DNA of 64,000 nt from Rubripirellula sp964225475 (GTDB lineage: Bacteria > Planctomycetota > Planctomycetia > Pirellulales > Pirellulaceae). Within the stretch, counting starts at the first letter, position 1, and each line of letters starts with the position of its first letter. The notes under the pieces were generated by a model. It searched no databases. It was given only the letters and a program-made list of their open reading frames with translations, and had not been told where the DNA came from. Below, piece after piece: positions 18,252 to 27,714 of this stretch. The position numbers were made by a program, and so were the translations under genes. The stretch lies in contig CAXQOB010000012.1 of NCBI GenBank assembly GCA_964225475.1, positions 34,656 to 98,655 on the forward strand, written 5' to 3'.

Positions 18252-19922
18252 ATGACCTCCATGCAGAAACCTCAACAACGAGCTGTCGCACGCTTCGGCG
18301 GTAATCATGTAAGAGTCGCGAGGCAGGTGATCAGCTCAGCGGCTTCACTGCTGGTCTTGTGGGGGCTTTTGCTTGCCTTGGGGTGTGATCGGCAGAAAGG
18401 CGGTTCGGTTGGTTCCCCTCCCGGTCCTCAGATTTCGCTGGACAAGGGAGGTCAAGACTTGGGCTCTGAGCCGAGGGATGAAACAGGTACCCTTAGCGCG
18501 GAAAGGGTCGCTTATATCGATGAAGTTAGACCCCGCGTGGAAGCGTTTTGTGGTGATTGCCATGCGATGCCACGGCCAGCGAGTTCTACCAAAGAAATGT
18601 GGGTCGAGGAGGTCAATCAGGGATTCACGCTTTACGGAAAATCAGGTCGAAATGATCTGGTCGTGCCTTCGTACGAAGAGGTGCTCAAGTTTTTTCAATA
18701 CCAAGCTCCGACGGAGATCAAGCTTCCACCTTCGATTGACAACTATCCTGCTTGCACGCTTAATCTAGAGCTGAGTGGTGTGCGGATGGAGGGTCCTCGT
18801 CCTCCCGGGATTACCAACGTTCGTTGGATTGATCTGGGAATCGGTAACTCAGCCACCCTCGTCTATTGCGACATCGGAACAGGAATGGTCAAAGGCCATT
18901 GGCCCAATGATCCTGATCGTGCGTCGGTGAGGCTCTCTACACTTCTTCAGCCTGTTCATGTTGAGTCCTGTGATTTGGATTCCGATGGTTTGACTGACCT
19001 TGTGGTTGCCGATATCGGTGAATTCAATGCAGAAGATAGTCAGCTTGGACGGGTTGTTTGGTTGAGAAGAAAAGAAGGCGTTGAAACTTTCGACAAAATC
19101 GTGATTCGTGATGGGTTAAGCCGAGTCGCCGACGTTCAGCCCGGAGATTTTGATTCCGATGGTGATGTGGATCTATTGGTCGGTGTGTTTGGGTGGCGAG
19201 CAACCGGCGAGATTTTACTACTGGAAAACCAAGGCATTAACAAGGAGGGCGTTCCCGAGTTCAAGGACCGTGAGATCGATTCACGACATGGTGCAGTGAA
19301 TGTTCCTTGTACTGATCTCAATGGCGACGGACATTTGGACTTCGTTGCTTTGCTGAGTCAGGAGCATGAGGTCGTTGACGCGTTCATTAACGATGGCTCT
19401 GGTAACTTTACCACGGAAAGGATTTGGTCCGCCCCGGATCCTGCTTATGGGTCAAGCGGCATCGAATTGACCGATCTCGATGGTGATGGTGATCAGGATA
19501 TTCTCTTCACGAATGGAGATTCATTTGATCGTGGTGCCAAGCCTTACCACAGCGTGCAATGGCTCGAAAATAATGGCGGCTACCCATACGTTCATCATCA
19601 CATCTGTGAGATGCCGGGAGTGCTGAACGCCACCGCTGCAGATTTTGATGGCGATGGCGATCAGGATGTCGTGGCGGTGGCGCTGCTCGCCGGTGATGAT
19701 TATGAGGAACTCGTGAAACGCCAAACTTCATCCGTTGTGTTTTTGCAGCAGATGGCGCCTGGTGAGTTTGCGAGATTTCAGGTTGAGGCGAAAACTCCCA
19801 CGCATCTTTCGGTCGAGGCCGGTGATTTCAATGAAGATGGCAAGTTGGATTTTGCAGTAGGACCCTTTCTTCGGTCTGGCGCAGCGAAGGAACCTGAGTT
19901 GCAGATTTGGTCAGTGCGCTGA
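18252..19922 (+). CDS. FG-GAP repeat lipoprotein with a CxxCH cytochrome motif
   Basis: A 556-residue secreted protein. The N-terminal signal ends in the lipobox LALGC (Cys45). A low-complexity linker follows, then CGDCH at residues 100-104, a c-type heme motif, with MPRP straight after it. The rest (about 170-550) is FG-GAP/VCBS repeats with many calcium-type loops: DLDSDGLTD, DFDSDGDVD, DLNGDGHLD, DLDGDGDQD, DFDGDGDQD and DFNEDGKLD. This predicts a lipid-anchored beta-propeller with a short heme-binding module. A role in electron transfer to or from a propeller-bound partner is inference. ATG at 18252; a second ATG three codons in is also possible. Confidence 0.87.
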   Translation: MTSMQKPQQRAVARFGGNHVRVARQVISSAASLLVLWGLLLALGCDRQKGGSVGSPPGPQISLDKGGQDLGSEPRDETGTLSAERVAYIDEVRPRVEAFCGDCHAMPRPASSTKEMWVEEVNQGFTLYGKSGRNDLVVPSYEEVLKFFQYQAPTEIKLPPSIDNYPACTLNLELSGVRMEGPRPPGITNVRWIDLGIGNSATLVYCDIGTGMVKGHWPNDPDRASVRLSTLLQPVHVESCDLDSDGLTDLVVADIGEFNAEDSQLGRVVWLRRKEGVETFDKIVIRDGLSRVADVQPGDFDSDGDVDLLVGVFGWRATGEILLLENQGINKEGVPEFKDREIDSRHGAVNVPCTDLNGDGHLDFVALLSQEHEVVDAFINDGSGNFTTERIWSAPDPAYGSSGIELTDLDGDGDQDILFTNGDSFDRGAKPYHSVQWLENNGGYPYVHHHICEMPGVLNATAADFDGDGDQDVVAVALLAGDDYEELVKRQTSSVVFLQQMAPGEFARFQVEAKTPTHLSVEAGDFNEDGKLDFAVGPFLRSGAAKEPELQIWSVR

Positions 19923-19939
19923 TTCGATGAAGCTCCGCA

Positions 19940-19978
19940 ATCGTCACTCCATTGGATCATTCATAGAAGGAGTGCGAT
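19940..19978 (+). terminator. hairpin after the FG-GAP cytochrome gene
   Basis: ATCG-T-CACTCC (19940-19950) pairs with GGAGTGCGAT (19969-19978): ten base pairs with one bulged T, 18 bases after the stop codon. No strong T-run follows, so this is a tentative transcript end. Confidence 0.3.
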
Positions 19979-20104
19979 CATCGATTTCGAGGTTTGGGTG
20001 GTGGCTTTTACGAGCAACCATTTGAATGAACTCGCTCATCTTTCATGCTTCTACTTCCTGTAGCCGATTTGCGATTCCTCAATTTTGCATTGCACGTTGA
20101 GGTT

Positions 20105-21067
20105 TCATTGCATGGTGATCTGCCGTTCGCTGATTCTTGGCACCACCGTCGAGGGTTCGGGTCGGTTGGGGGTCTGGAAGTATCCCATTTCACTGGGTGA
20201 TTCATCCTTCCAGCTGCTATGTGATGCTTCGACTCGAACGGTTGACATCTTGGGGTCAATCGTGAGGGTGGTGAAAAGTGGATCGGTGTAATATGCCATC
20301 CTTGTCTTGCCGCCAACCCAGTAGTACGAGGCTGAGTTAATGTGGAGGTACGGGACCTGATTGACTTGACGCATTGCGTCAAGATGGCTGTGGCCGTTCA
20401 GGCACGCAATGACCTTGGAGCGATGGCGTCCGATTAATTGTTGAATCTCGTTGGCGTTGTTAATACTGCTCCTGCCTGCGAGAGGCTGGTGACTGAGGAT
20501 TAGGATCGGCTTGGTTGATTCTTTTAGTTGTTCCTCCAACCACGCTTGTTGATCTGGTCCGATGTATGAAGGGTACCCTCCGCGATGAGTCGGTGATCCA
20601 CTCTCATTTCCATCTAAGACAAGGATGCGGATACCTGCCACGTCACGCCGATAGTAACTCGATTCAATTCCCCATGCGTCGTAGATGTCTTTTCGATCAA
20701 GTCCATGATCAAATTCATGATTACCGATGACGTGAATGGTTTCTTGGTGTGCTGCATTAAATTTATTTGCAAATTGTTTGTGAGCGGAGTTTGGATAAGC
20801 GAAATCGCCTAATTGGATAAGCGCGTCACATTCCATTGGTTTCATCGCACTCAGGAACGCACCGAGTCTCATTTCTGCATCATTGGCAAGGCCCCCGTGC
20901 AGGTCAGCTATGAGGCCAAAACGAATCAGATTCTCCGATGGCACTTTGCTGGCCAAGGTTTTCGTCATCACAAACGTCGTTGATAGAGCACCAAGCTTTC
21001 TTAAAGCGTTCCGGCGATCGATGCATTTCATGGGAATGTTGCCGCACGTGAATAGAGCCTTCGTCAT
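20105..21067 (-). CDS. calcineurin-like metallophosphoesterase with Tat-type leader
   Basis: A 320-residue phosphoesterase of the binuclear-metal fold. The motifs occur in the expected order: DLH (LIADLHGG), GDFAY, GNHEFDH, a later SHQPL and NGHSHLD. The N-terminal part contains RRNALRKLG, a twin-arginine-like signal, so export in folded form is likely. The ATG at 21067 or a second one at 21031 (MKCIDRRN) could be the start; the latter puts the twin arginine at its usual distance. It follows the 140-residue lipoprotein gene closely on the same strand. The substrate is unknown; secreted planctomycete members of this family are usually called phosphodiesterases. Confidence 0.87.
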   Translation of the reverse strand: MTKALFTCGNIPMKCIDRRNALRKLGALSTTFVMTKTLASKVPSENLIRFGLIADLHGGLANDAEMRLGAFLSAMKPMECDALIQLGDFAYPNSAHKQFANKFNAAHQETIHVIGNHEFDHGLDRKDIYDAWGIESSYYRRDVAGIRILVLDGNESGSPTHRGGYPSYIGPDQQAWLEEQLKESTKPILILSHQPLAGRSSINNANEIQQLIGRHRSKVIACLNGHSHLDAMRQVNQVPYLHINSASYYWVGGKTRMAYYTDPLFTTLTIDPKMSTVRVEASHSSWKDESPSEMGYFQTPNRPEPSTVVPRISERQITMQ

Positions 21068-21089
21068 AATATTCTTTCAAGGACTCAAG

Positions 21090-21512
21090 TTACCAATCCA
21101 ACTCATCAGGAAGGTCTTCTTCCATTTCTGCGTTGGAGCTGAACATGAGAAACTTACCATCCTCGAAGCAGTAGGTTGCGATGAGATTTGGCTCTTCATC
21201 AGCAAATGAAATCACAAATACAAATTTGTCGTACCCCACTTCGTCTGGTTCAGGCGCCACTTCCACATACGAGAGATGATTCTCGTCTCGTGCTGAGAGA
21301 ATCGACCAATTGACCAGAGTGTCATCTCCGGTTCCAACGTGCTCACGACCCCATGCGGTGATGTTGTCGGCGAGGATTTGACCTCGCGGGCCATCGGGGA
21401 TTATCCCCTCGTGCACGGCGGGTGGTTCTGGCGTGGCCGTCTCAGTAGGTGGTGTTGTCGTATTGCAGCCGCCAAACAGCAAACCGCAGAGGATCGATAC
21501 TAGTTTCTTCAT
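21090..21512 (-). CDS. lipoprotein of unknown function
   Basis: A 140-residue protein with a short MKK start, hydrophobic core and lipobox LLFGGC (Cys16), a Thr/Pro/Glu linker, and a compact C-terminal domain with alternating acidic and aromatic residues ending in PDELDW. No family is recognised. The frame is open upstream to 21578, but that extension is made of a short direct repeat and gives no better start. The phosphoesterase starts 22 bases downstream of its stop, so the two are probably co-transcribed. Confidence 0.7.
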   Translation of the reverse strand: MKKLVSILCGLLFGGCNTTTPPTETATPEPPAVHEGIIPDGPRGQILADNITAWGREHVGTGDDTLVNWSILSARDENHLSYVEVAPEPDEVGYDKFVFVISFADEEPNLIATYCFEDGKFLMFSSNAEMEEDLPDELDW

Positions 21513-21982
21513 TGCGACACCATCATTCGTGGGTTGATTGCAGTTTATGGGTTGATTGCAGGATGGAGAGGGTGACACCCCGGGCCGTGGCCTCCAATCC
21601 CAGCACCCGGTGATTCATGCTGCTGGTTAATGGATCCTGCTGGCAATTGTATACCCTATTTTACGTCAAATTACAGGTTTTCCGTATGGAACTGCTCTGG
21701 TTGCCAGCTGGGCAGTGGTGTTTCAATCCAGCGGAGATCGAGTCGGACCTCTCTTGGCAGCCACCATCGAGAGCCAAGTCAAAGGTCATCTCTCGATGTC
21801 ACGAGTCCGATTGAACAGAATCTGCTTGGATGCCTACCCGTCAGATGAAATCCCGCCTCAGAGAACACCAAAATTTGTACCCCGACCTCTAATCCTGTTA
21901 CATTTGGGTTAATGCATGGAGCGGCATCGATGATGCGAAGCTGAAATGACATCCTCTAAGTCCACAGGCGTGAGGCGGTTCA
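21513..21982. other. divergent intergenic region
   Basis: About 470 bases between the minus-strand lipoprotein gene and the plus-strand gene at 21983. Apart from the short direct repeat near its left end I see no gene, RNA or strong hairpin. Three overlapping 65-72 codon plus-strand frames share the same stretch and show no coding-like composition. Confidence 0.45.
21531..21561. repeat. two copies of a 13-base direct repeat
   Basis: GGGTTGATTGCAG occurs at 21531-21543 and again at 21549-21561, an 18-base period, 20-50 bases upstream of the lipoprotein start. It could be a regulator binding pair or a simple tandem duplication. Confidence 0.55.
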
Positions 21983-23266
21983 ATGAGCGAGAGTTCCATA
22001 TCTTTTTGTCGATCAATCGATCAATGGTCGTTAGCTGGAGGTAATCTCGAGGAGGTGCTATCCGTCTACGAGGGGCACACAATCTCCACTTCGGCGGAGG
22101 TCGAAGCGATCTGCCGAGCGTTGGATTCTTTGCATGCAAATTACCAGGCATTGGTCGGCACCGATGATCGACCTTTGGGATTGTTAGCGAGTTATCTTTT
22201 TTCGCCGTGCAATGCAGAGGTTATGGAGTCGATTGTGAGTGGCGCGTTGCCATTATTAAGGTGGTACGTTACCGACGCTTTATCGAAGAAACCGTATGAG
22301 CCAGCGGATTTATTAAAAGTCTTGCAACTGCTGGCGATGTTTCGTCAGAAAGAGGATATCTCGCTGATTTTTAAATCGATTCTTTTTCCAATCGAGCCAA
22401 AAGATGAAGCTTGGTTTGAGATCTTGGCCAGTTTCCGTGACAAGCATCCTTACCTCAGACCCTTTCTTCAGGCGTTGGCACAGAGGCCACCGTCGGGGCA
22501 GGCTGGTCTGGCCTTTCAGAATTTGTGCGATCACGTTGTGTTAACAAAGCAATTGTTGCCACATGCCTTCAATTCAGAGGCTGGAATGAAGCAGTTGCGA
22601 GGATACCTGCAGCCGTCGGGTCAAACCTTACCCCAGCATGCAAGGGCAGCGGTGCAGTCCGCAGCATTTTTGGAGGAGGAAAATCGCGAAAGCCTTTTTG
22701 ATCTCGCGAGCCAGCATCCGGACGAGGCTATTGTCTTTTTAGTGAATGTCACTCAGGCAAAGTTGGGGGACACCAGCCAGGAGGATGTGCTCAGGGAGCG
22801 TTGCGCCGATGTTTGTCTAAGCTACGAGACGCAACTGAAATTAAGGGAGATTGGAATGGAAGCCTTGATTCCGCAGGAAGCGGTTGAGCCTGAATTTCTT
22901 GCTTGCGCGAAAACCGCACACTGGCTGATTCACGAGAGTCCGTATCGCCGTGCGCCAGACCGCATGCGAGTGGTTGATGAGCGTGAACTGTTTTGGTTAC
23001 CACAGCATCAGCCGGTCTATTTATACGCGGTAATCTATGAATACGATCAGCCACAAGGAGAGTCAGGCCTGACCGACGGGATCGCAGTGGTGGGTGGCAT
23101 CACCTGTTCGCTCATTGATGAAACCAATGCGAAGATGGATCTCGCGGATGTTTACGGATTGCATTGCTGCTGGGAACTTGAGCAATTAAATGACCCGGTA
23201 GCACCGAGGCACCGTACGCCCAAAATTGGGCGAAACCTGCTCCGAAAGAACAATCCCGATTTCTGA
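21983..23266 (+). CDS. conserved-looking cytoplasmic protein, unknown function
   Basis: A 427-residue protein without signal peptide or membrane segments. I do not recognise a family. About residues 40-300 are mostly helical with a HEAT/TPR-like rhythm (repeated LL..L..A patterns). About 310-427 form a distinct C-terminal part rich in aromatic and acidic residues with WLPQHQPVYLYAVIYEY. ATG at 21983. It stands alone, with the pyrophosphatase gene 257 bases downstream. The codon pattern and steady reading frame support a real gene. Its job is unknown. Confidence 0.75.
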   Translation: MSESSISFCRSIDQWSLAGGNLEEVLSVYEGHTISTSAEVEAICRALDSLHANYQALVGTDDRPLGLLASYLFSPCNAEVMESIVSGALPLLRWYVTDALSKKPYEPADLLKVLQLLAMFRQKEDISLIFKSILFPIEPKDEAWFEILASFRDKHPYLRPFLQALAQRPPSGQAGLAFQNLCDHVVLTKQLLPHAFNSEAGMKQLRGYLQPSGQTLPQHARAAVQSAAFLEEENRESLFDLASQHPDEAIVFLVNVTQAKLGDTSQEDVLRERCADVCLSYETQLKLREIGMEALIPQEAVEPEFLACAKTAHWLIHESPYRRAPDRMRVVDERELFWLPQHQPVYLYAVIYEYDQPQGESGLTDGIAVVGGITCSLIDETNAKMDLADVYGLHCCWELEQLNDPVAPRHRTPKIGRNLLRKNNPDF

Positions 23267-23523
23267 GAAGCCGAGGTTCACCTGATTTGCTCGAAATGAT
23301 GAAAGCCAAAGGACAGTATTTGTGCCTCATCCCACGGTCAATTTCCTTTTTCGGTCTTCCATCATTTTGGATTCTATTATCAAATCTGCAAAATCAGCAC
23401 TAAGGGGGGTTAGCCCAGCTTTGTGGAGTTTCCAAGGTGCTAGAATGCCCCGATGGGTGATCAGTCGAATTCGACGATACCGCAACGGATTTGCCAAACT
23501 TTAGACGAGAGGTCGTGCAAGCG

Positions 23524-25935
23524 ATGAGAGCGTACCGGTTTTTATGGGCTTTGGTGTTTTTGGTCGGCTTGATGACAACCTCGGTCGTCGGTAATCCACC
23601 TCAGGAAGATTCCGAAACGCCTGCCGCTGACACAGTCAATGCCACGGATTCGGCACCGGTTCAGGCCGATGTAACGGAGACGGTTTCTTCACCCTCTCCA
23701 AAAAGCCTTCCCTGGGTTGCTTACGTGATTCCCTTTTTTGGCGTCTTGGGACTGATTTACACCTATTACCGTTCCGCCTGGGTCGGACGCCAAGAAGTCG
23801 GATCCGAGCGTATGGCAGGAATTGCGGCAAACATCACGGAGGGGGCGATGTCTTTTCTCCGTGCGGAATACTCCATCTTGACGCTGTTCGTGATCGTTGT
23901 CGCGTGCTTGCTTGGATACGCGGGTACTCAGGGTGATCAGTCATCTCCGCTCATTGCACTCTCGTTCGGACTCGGTGCTTTGTGCTCCGGCTTGGCCGGT
24001 TTTGTAGGAATGCGTGTCGCTACCAAAGCGAATGTTCGCACCACTCACGCCGCGAAAACCGGACTCGGCCCTGCTCTCGAGGTCGCCTTTGCTGGCGGCT
24101 CTGTCATGGGGATGGGGGTTGTTGGTTTGGGCGTCCTCGGCTTAAGCGTTCTATTGGTTATTTACTCCAGCATCTTTGGCGTCGACCGGATCGCGCAAGT
24201 GATTACCGTATTGACGGGTTTCTCTTTTGGTGCCTCGTCGATTGCCTTGTTTGCACGAGTTGGCGGTGGGATTTACACCAAAGCTGCTGATGTAGGAGCT
24301 GACCTTGTTGGAAAGGTTGAGGCAGGGATACCTGAGGATCACCCTCTGAATCCTGCCACCATTGCTGACAATGTTGGTGACAACGTTGGAGACGTTGCTG
24401 GGATGGGAGCTGATTTATTCGAATCCTATGTGGGTTCGATCATCGGTACGATGGTTCTTGGTGCTGCGTTCGTTAGTCTCCCTGAGTATGCGGGTGACGG
24501 AATGAATGGTCTCTCCGCAGTGATGCTTCCTTTGGTGCTCGCTGGAATTGGAATTGTTACGTCGATCGCCGGCACCTTTTTGGTAAAGGTGAAGGATGGC
24601 GGCGACCCGCATCATGCATTGAATCTCGGTGAATTTGTTTCGGCTGCTGTGCTATTGGTTCTGACGTATGTGACCATTCAAGTCATGCTTCCAGCAACTT
24701 GGTCCGCTGATAATATCGCTTACACCAGCAACGGTGTTTTTGTGGCGATTGTTCTCGGTTTAGGAGCGGGGTTAGGGATCGGTAAAATTACGGAGTACTA
24801 CACAGGCACTGGAAAACCACCTGTTGAGTCGATTGTCCGTCAATCTGTGACGGGCTCTGCAACCACCATCATCTCCGGCGTCGGGGTCGGTATGATGTCC
24901 ACCGCAGTGCCAATTCTGATCATGGCGGTTGCAATCATTGGTGCCTACAGCTGTGCCGGTCTCTATGGCATCGCGATTGCTGCGGTAGGAATGCTCTCCA
25001 ATACGGGGATTCAGCTTGCCGTGGATGCTTATGGTCCGATTTCGGACAATGCCGGTGGAATCGCAGAGATGGCCGAGCTTCCTCCCGAGGTTCGCGAGCG
25101 AACGGATAAATTGGATGCGGTTGGTAATACAACTGCCGCAATTGGAAAGGGGTTTGCGATTGGCTCTGCCGCACTGACGGCTCTCGCCCTCTTTGCTGCC
25201 TTCAAAGTAACCTACAACGAAAGTCATCCGACGACGCCGATCGTCAGTATTGACATTATTAACCCTTACGTGATGGCCTCGTTATTCGTTGGTGCAATGC
25301 TGCCCTTCCTTTTTTCTGCTTTGTCAATGAATGCGGTTGGACGTGCTGCGATGGCAATGATTGAAGAGGTGAGACGTCAATTCCGTGATCTGCCTCAATT
25401 AAGAAACGCTTTGGACGCGATGCAACGGAATGAGGGGCGTAGTGTTGAGGAGTGGTCCGAGGAGGATCAACGTATTTTCCATGAGGCTGATGGAAAAGCT
25501 GAGTACGGGAAATGCGTTGCGATTTCCACTCGTGCATCCATCCGTGAAATGGTCCTTCCTGGTCTCGTCGCAGTTCTTGTCCCTGTTGCATTCGGTTTTG
25601 TTCCGAAGATCGGCATTGTCGCAGAGACATTGGGTTTGGGCGGTAACACCAACGCATTGATGCTTGGAGGATTACTGGCGGGTGTTACCGTCAGTGGTGT
25701 TCTACTTGCATTGTTCCAATCGAATGCTGGAGGAGCTTGGGATAACGCCAAAAAGATGATCGAAGAGGGATTCGAAGTTGACGGTGTTAAACTCACCAAA
25801 GGTAGTGAGGCTCACAAGGCTGCTGTGGTGGGAGATACCGTTGGTGACCCGTTCAAAGATACCTCCGGGCCCTCACTGAACATTCTCTTGAAGCTGATGA
25901 GTGTTGTCGCGCTCGTGATCGCCTCGATGATTTGA
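23524..25935 (+). CDS. hppA: membrane-bound ion-pumping pyrophosphatase, K+-dependent
   Basis: An 803-residue integral membrane pyrophosphatase that couples pyrophosphate hydrolysis to Na+ or H+ export. The substrate-binding block runs from EAGIPEDHPLNP through DNVGDNVGDVAGMGADLFES (about 267-301) and is essentially invariant. GNTTAAIGKG (Ala538, Gly541) is the K+-dependent form; K+-independent enzymes have Lys and Thr there. The gate Glu is in LFES (Glu300), the position typical of Na+-pumping enzymes, not the one-turn-shifted Glu of plant H+-PPases. An extra N-terminal signal-like helix and a Pro/Thr/Glu-rich segment of about 60 residues precede the first conserved membrane helix. The start at 23524 (MRAYRF) is favoured over 23491. 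Confidence 0.95.
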   Translation: MRAYRFLWALVFLVGLMTTSVVGNPPQEDSETPAADTVNATDSAPVQADVTETVSSPSPKSLPWVAYVIPFFGVLGLIYTYYRSAWVGRQEVGSERMAGIAANITEGAMSFLRAEYSILTLFVIVVACLLGYAGTQGDQSSPLIALSFGLGALCSGLAGFVGMRVATKANVRTTHAAKTGLGPALEVAFAGGSVMGMGVVGLGVLGLSVLLVIYSSIFGVDRIAQVITVLTGFSFGASSIALFARVGGGIYTKAADVGADLVGKVEAGIPEDHPLNPATIADNVGDNVGDVAGMGADLFESYVGSIIGTMVLGAAFVSLPEYAGDGMNGLSAVMLPLVLAGIGIVTSIAGTFLVKVKDGGDPHHALNLGEFVSAAVLLVLTYVTIQVMLPATWSADNIAYTSNGVFVAIVLGLGAGLGIGKITEYYTGTGKPPVESIVRQSVTGSATTIISGVGVGMMSTAVPILIMAVAIIGAYSCAGLYGIAIAAVGMLSNTGIQLAVDAYGPISDNAGGIAEMAELPPEVRERTDKLDAVGNTTAAIGKGFAIGSAALTALALFAAFKVTYNESHPTTPIVSIDIINPYVMASLFVGAMLPFLFSALSMNAVGRAAMAMIEEVRRQFRDLPQLRNALDAMQRNEGRSVEEWSEEDQRIFHEADGKAEYGKCVAISTRASIREMVLPGLVAVLVPVAFGFVPKIGIVAETLGLGGNTNALMLGGLLAGVTVSGVLLALFQSNAGGAWDNAKKMIEEGFEVDGVKLTKGSEAHKAAVVGDTVGDPFKDTSGPSLNILLKLMSVVALVIASMI

Positions 25936-26054
25936 CCATCATCGAGAGAGAATTGTCATATTGACCAAACACTGCGGATGCCTGCGAGTTAGATCACAGG
26001 TCTCATGCGTTGGGTCGTCATTGAGTGGCGTTACAGGCAGTCAACGGGGAGATT

Positions 26055-27533
26055 GTGATCAAGAACGCTCGCAAGCTAATTGGCTTTCTCTGTTTACTAT
26101 TCGCGCCTCCCGCGCGAGCGGATCTTACTGAAAACCCAATTGCAACGCGTCCAAATGTCCTGCTGATTGTTTCGGAGGACAACAGTGAGCACCTGGGCTG
26201 TTATGGTGAATCGCGAGTTCACACTCCCCACCTTGATCGTTTGGCCTCAGGGGGTGTGCGGTATACGCGGGCTTATGTTCCCTATTCTGTTTGCAGTCCA
26301 TCAAGGGCAGCGTTTCTGACGGGGCTCTACACTCGACAGACGGGCCACATTGGTCTGGCAACTCATCGATTTTCGATGTTTCAAGACTTCAAAACCATTC
26401 CCGCGTATTTTCAGGAAGCTGGTTATTACACGGGTTTTCTTGGTAAGACCCACGTTAATCCTGAGAGATTGGTGGAGGACCACATTGATCATCGCGCCAT
26501 TCCGCAATCCAATTTCAACAAATCCATCAGTATTCAGCAATACGCGGAGGAAGCGTCGCTGGTGATGCAGGGAGCAAAGAAGCGAAATAAGCCCTTCCTG
26601 CTAATAGTTAATTATGCCGACGCGCACCGAAGCTATATCGGCAAATCAAAGGCTGGTTTTCCATCGCGTCACATCGAGGACAGTGTTGAGCCGTTCCCGT
26701 GGATTGGTTCCGATAGTGAGCATTTGCGAATGGAGATTCGAGATTACTTTAATTGTATTAATCGGCTCGATGAAGGAATTGGGATGGTGCTTGACCGCAT
26801 GGTTCAGGCGGGTGTGAGAGAGAATACGTTGGTCATTTATATCAGTGATCATGGTGCTGATTTCCCGAGAGGCAAAGGCAGTGTCTATGAGCACGGAACT
26901 CGCATTCCAATGATTATCAATGATTCTCATCATTTCTCCGGAGGAAGGGTTGAGAACGCATTTGTCTCAACCATCGATCTCTTGCCCACGCTGCTGCATG
27001 CTGCGGATTTGCCGATTCCTGAACAGTTGCCAGGTTTTGCTCTGCAAGAAATTGAAACATCGAGCGAGCAGAAGCGAAAGTACATCCATACATTTACAAC
27101 CGGGTCATCGCCCGGATTGCTTTACGTTCAATTTGGAATCCGTGATGAGCGATTTAAACTGATCTATAGTCCGGATCGAGCGTTGAATCGCCTCGCTGAG
27201 TCGCGTTATCGAAATAGTCGGTTGCCTCAAGATCAACAGGTGGCCAGCTTTCTCTACCCACCGAAATATGAGCTTTACGATCTGCAGGTCGATCCGGATG
27301 AATGGCACAACTTAGCTGAAAACCATGAGTACTCTCTGGCTCGTGATCGACTGCTGAAAGCGATGCGAGATTTCCAGGCTCGCATCGGAGATCCGTTTCT
27401 ACAACCATCAAATTTGGATCAGTTCATCGCAGAGCAGAAAGAGTATCAGAGTAAAACGTACAAGCGAGCTGATTTTAGATGGCCCCATCTGCAGATGTTT
27501 GAGGCGGCTCAGTTGCCATCTGAGCGGGAGTGA
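26055..27533 (+). CDS. secreted sulfatase, SGSH/heparan N-sulfatase-like
   Basis: A 492-residue sulfatase. The signal peptide covers about residues 1-22. 'LIVSEDNSEHLGCYG' (36-51) is the opening typical of N-sulfoglucosamine sulfohydrolase-like enzymes, and CSPSR is at 80-84 with catalytic Cys80. The C-terminal YELYDLQVDPDEWHNLAENHE is the family closing motif. The start is GTG 26055, with GGGGAG just upstream; no ATG is available in frame. It lies first in a tandem pair with the sulfatase at 27715. The SGSH-like type suggests removal of N- or O-linked sulfate from glucosamine-like residues; the true substrate is unknown. Confidence 0.92.
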   Translation: MIKNARKLIGFLCLLFAPPARADLTENPIATRPNVLLIVSEDNSEHLGCYGESRVHTPHLDRLASGGVRYTRAYVPYSVCSPSRAAFLTGLYTRQTGHIGLATHRFSMFQDFKTIPAYFQEAGYYTGFLGKTHVNPERLVEDHIDHRAIPQSNFNKSISIQQYAEEASLVMQGAKKRNKPFLLIVNYADAHRSYIGKSKAGFPSRHIEDSVEPFPWIGSDSEHLRMEIRDYFNCINRLDEGIGMVLDRMVQAGVRENTLVIYISDHGADFPRGKGSVYEHGTRIPMIINDSHHFSGGRVENAFVSTIDLLPTLLHAADLPIPEQLPGFALQEIETSSEQKRKYIHTFTTGSSPGLLYVQFGIRDERFKLIYSPDRALNRLAESRYRNSRLPQDQQVASFLYPPKYELYDLQVDPDEWHNLAENHEYSLARDRLLKAMRDFQARIGDPFLQPSNLDQFIAEQKEYQSKTYKRADFRWPHLQMFEAAQLPSERE

Positions 27534-27714
27534 TTGTGTTGGTTCGATGTGTTGGCTTTGTCAATGAAAGCTTGGTGAATGTTGGCAGATGTTTTATGCT
27601 GAACGACGCATGTCGCCATGTTTTTTCTGCGAAAACGTGGCCGCCCGAATTAATCTCAACCTATCAGTTCTGTATTTTTTTCCGCCAATTGTCTATCCGT
27701 TAGAGGTAACGATT

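Noticed and set aside
21531..21561. Possible start of a CRISPR or integration repeat
   Set aside because: Only two copies of a 13-base unit with a 5-base gap; no spacers of CRISPR length and no cas or integrase genes.
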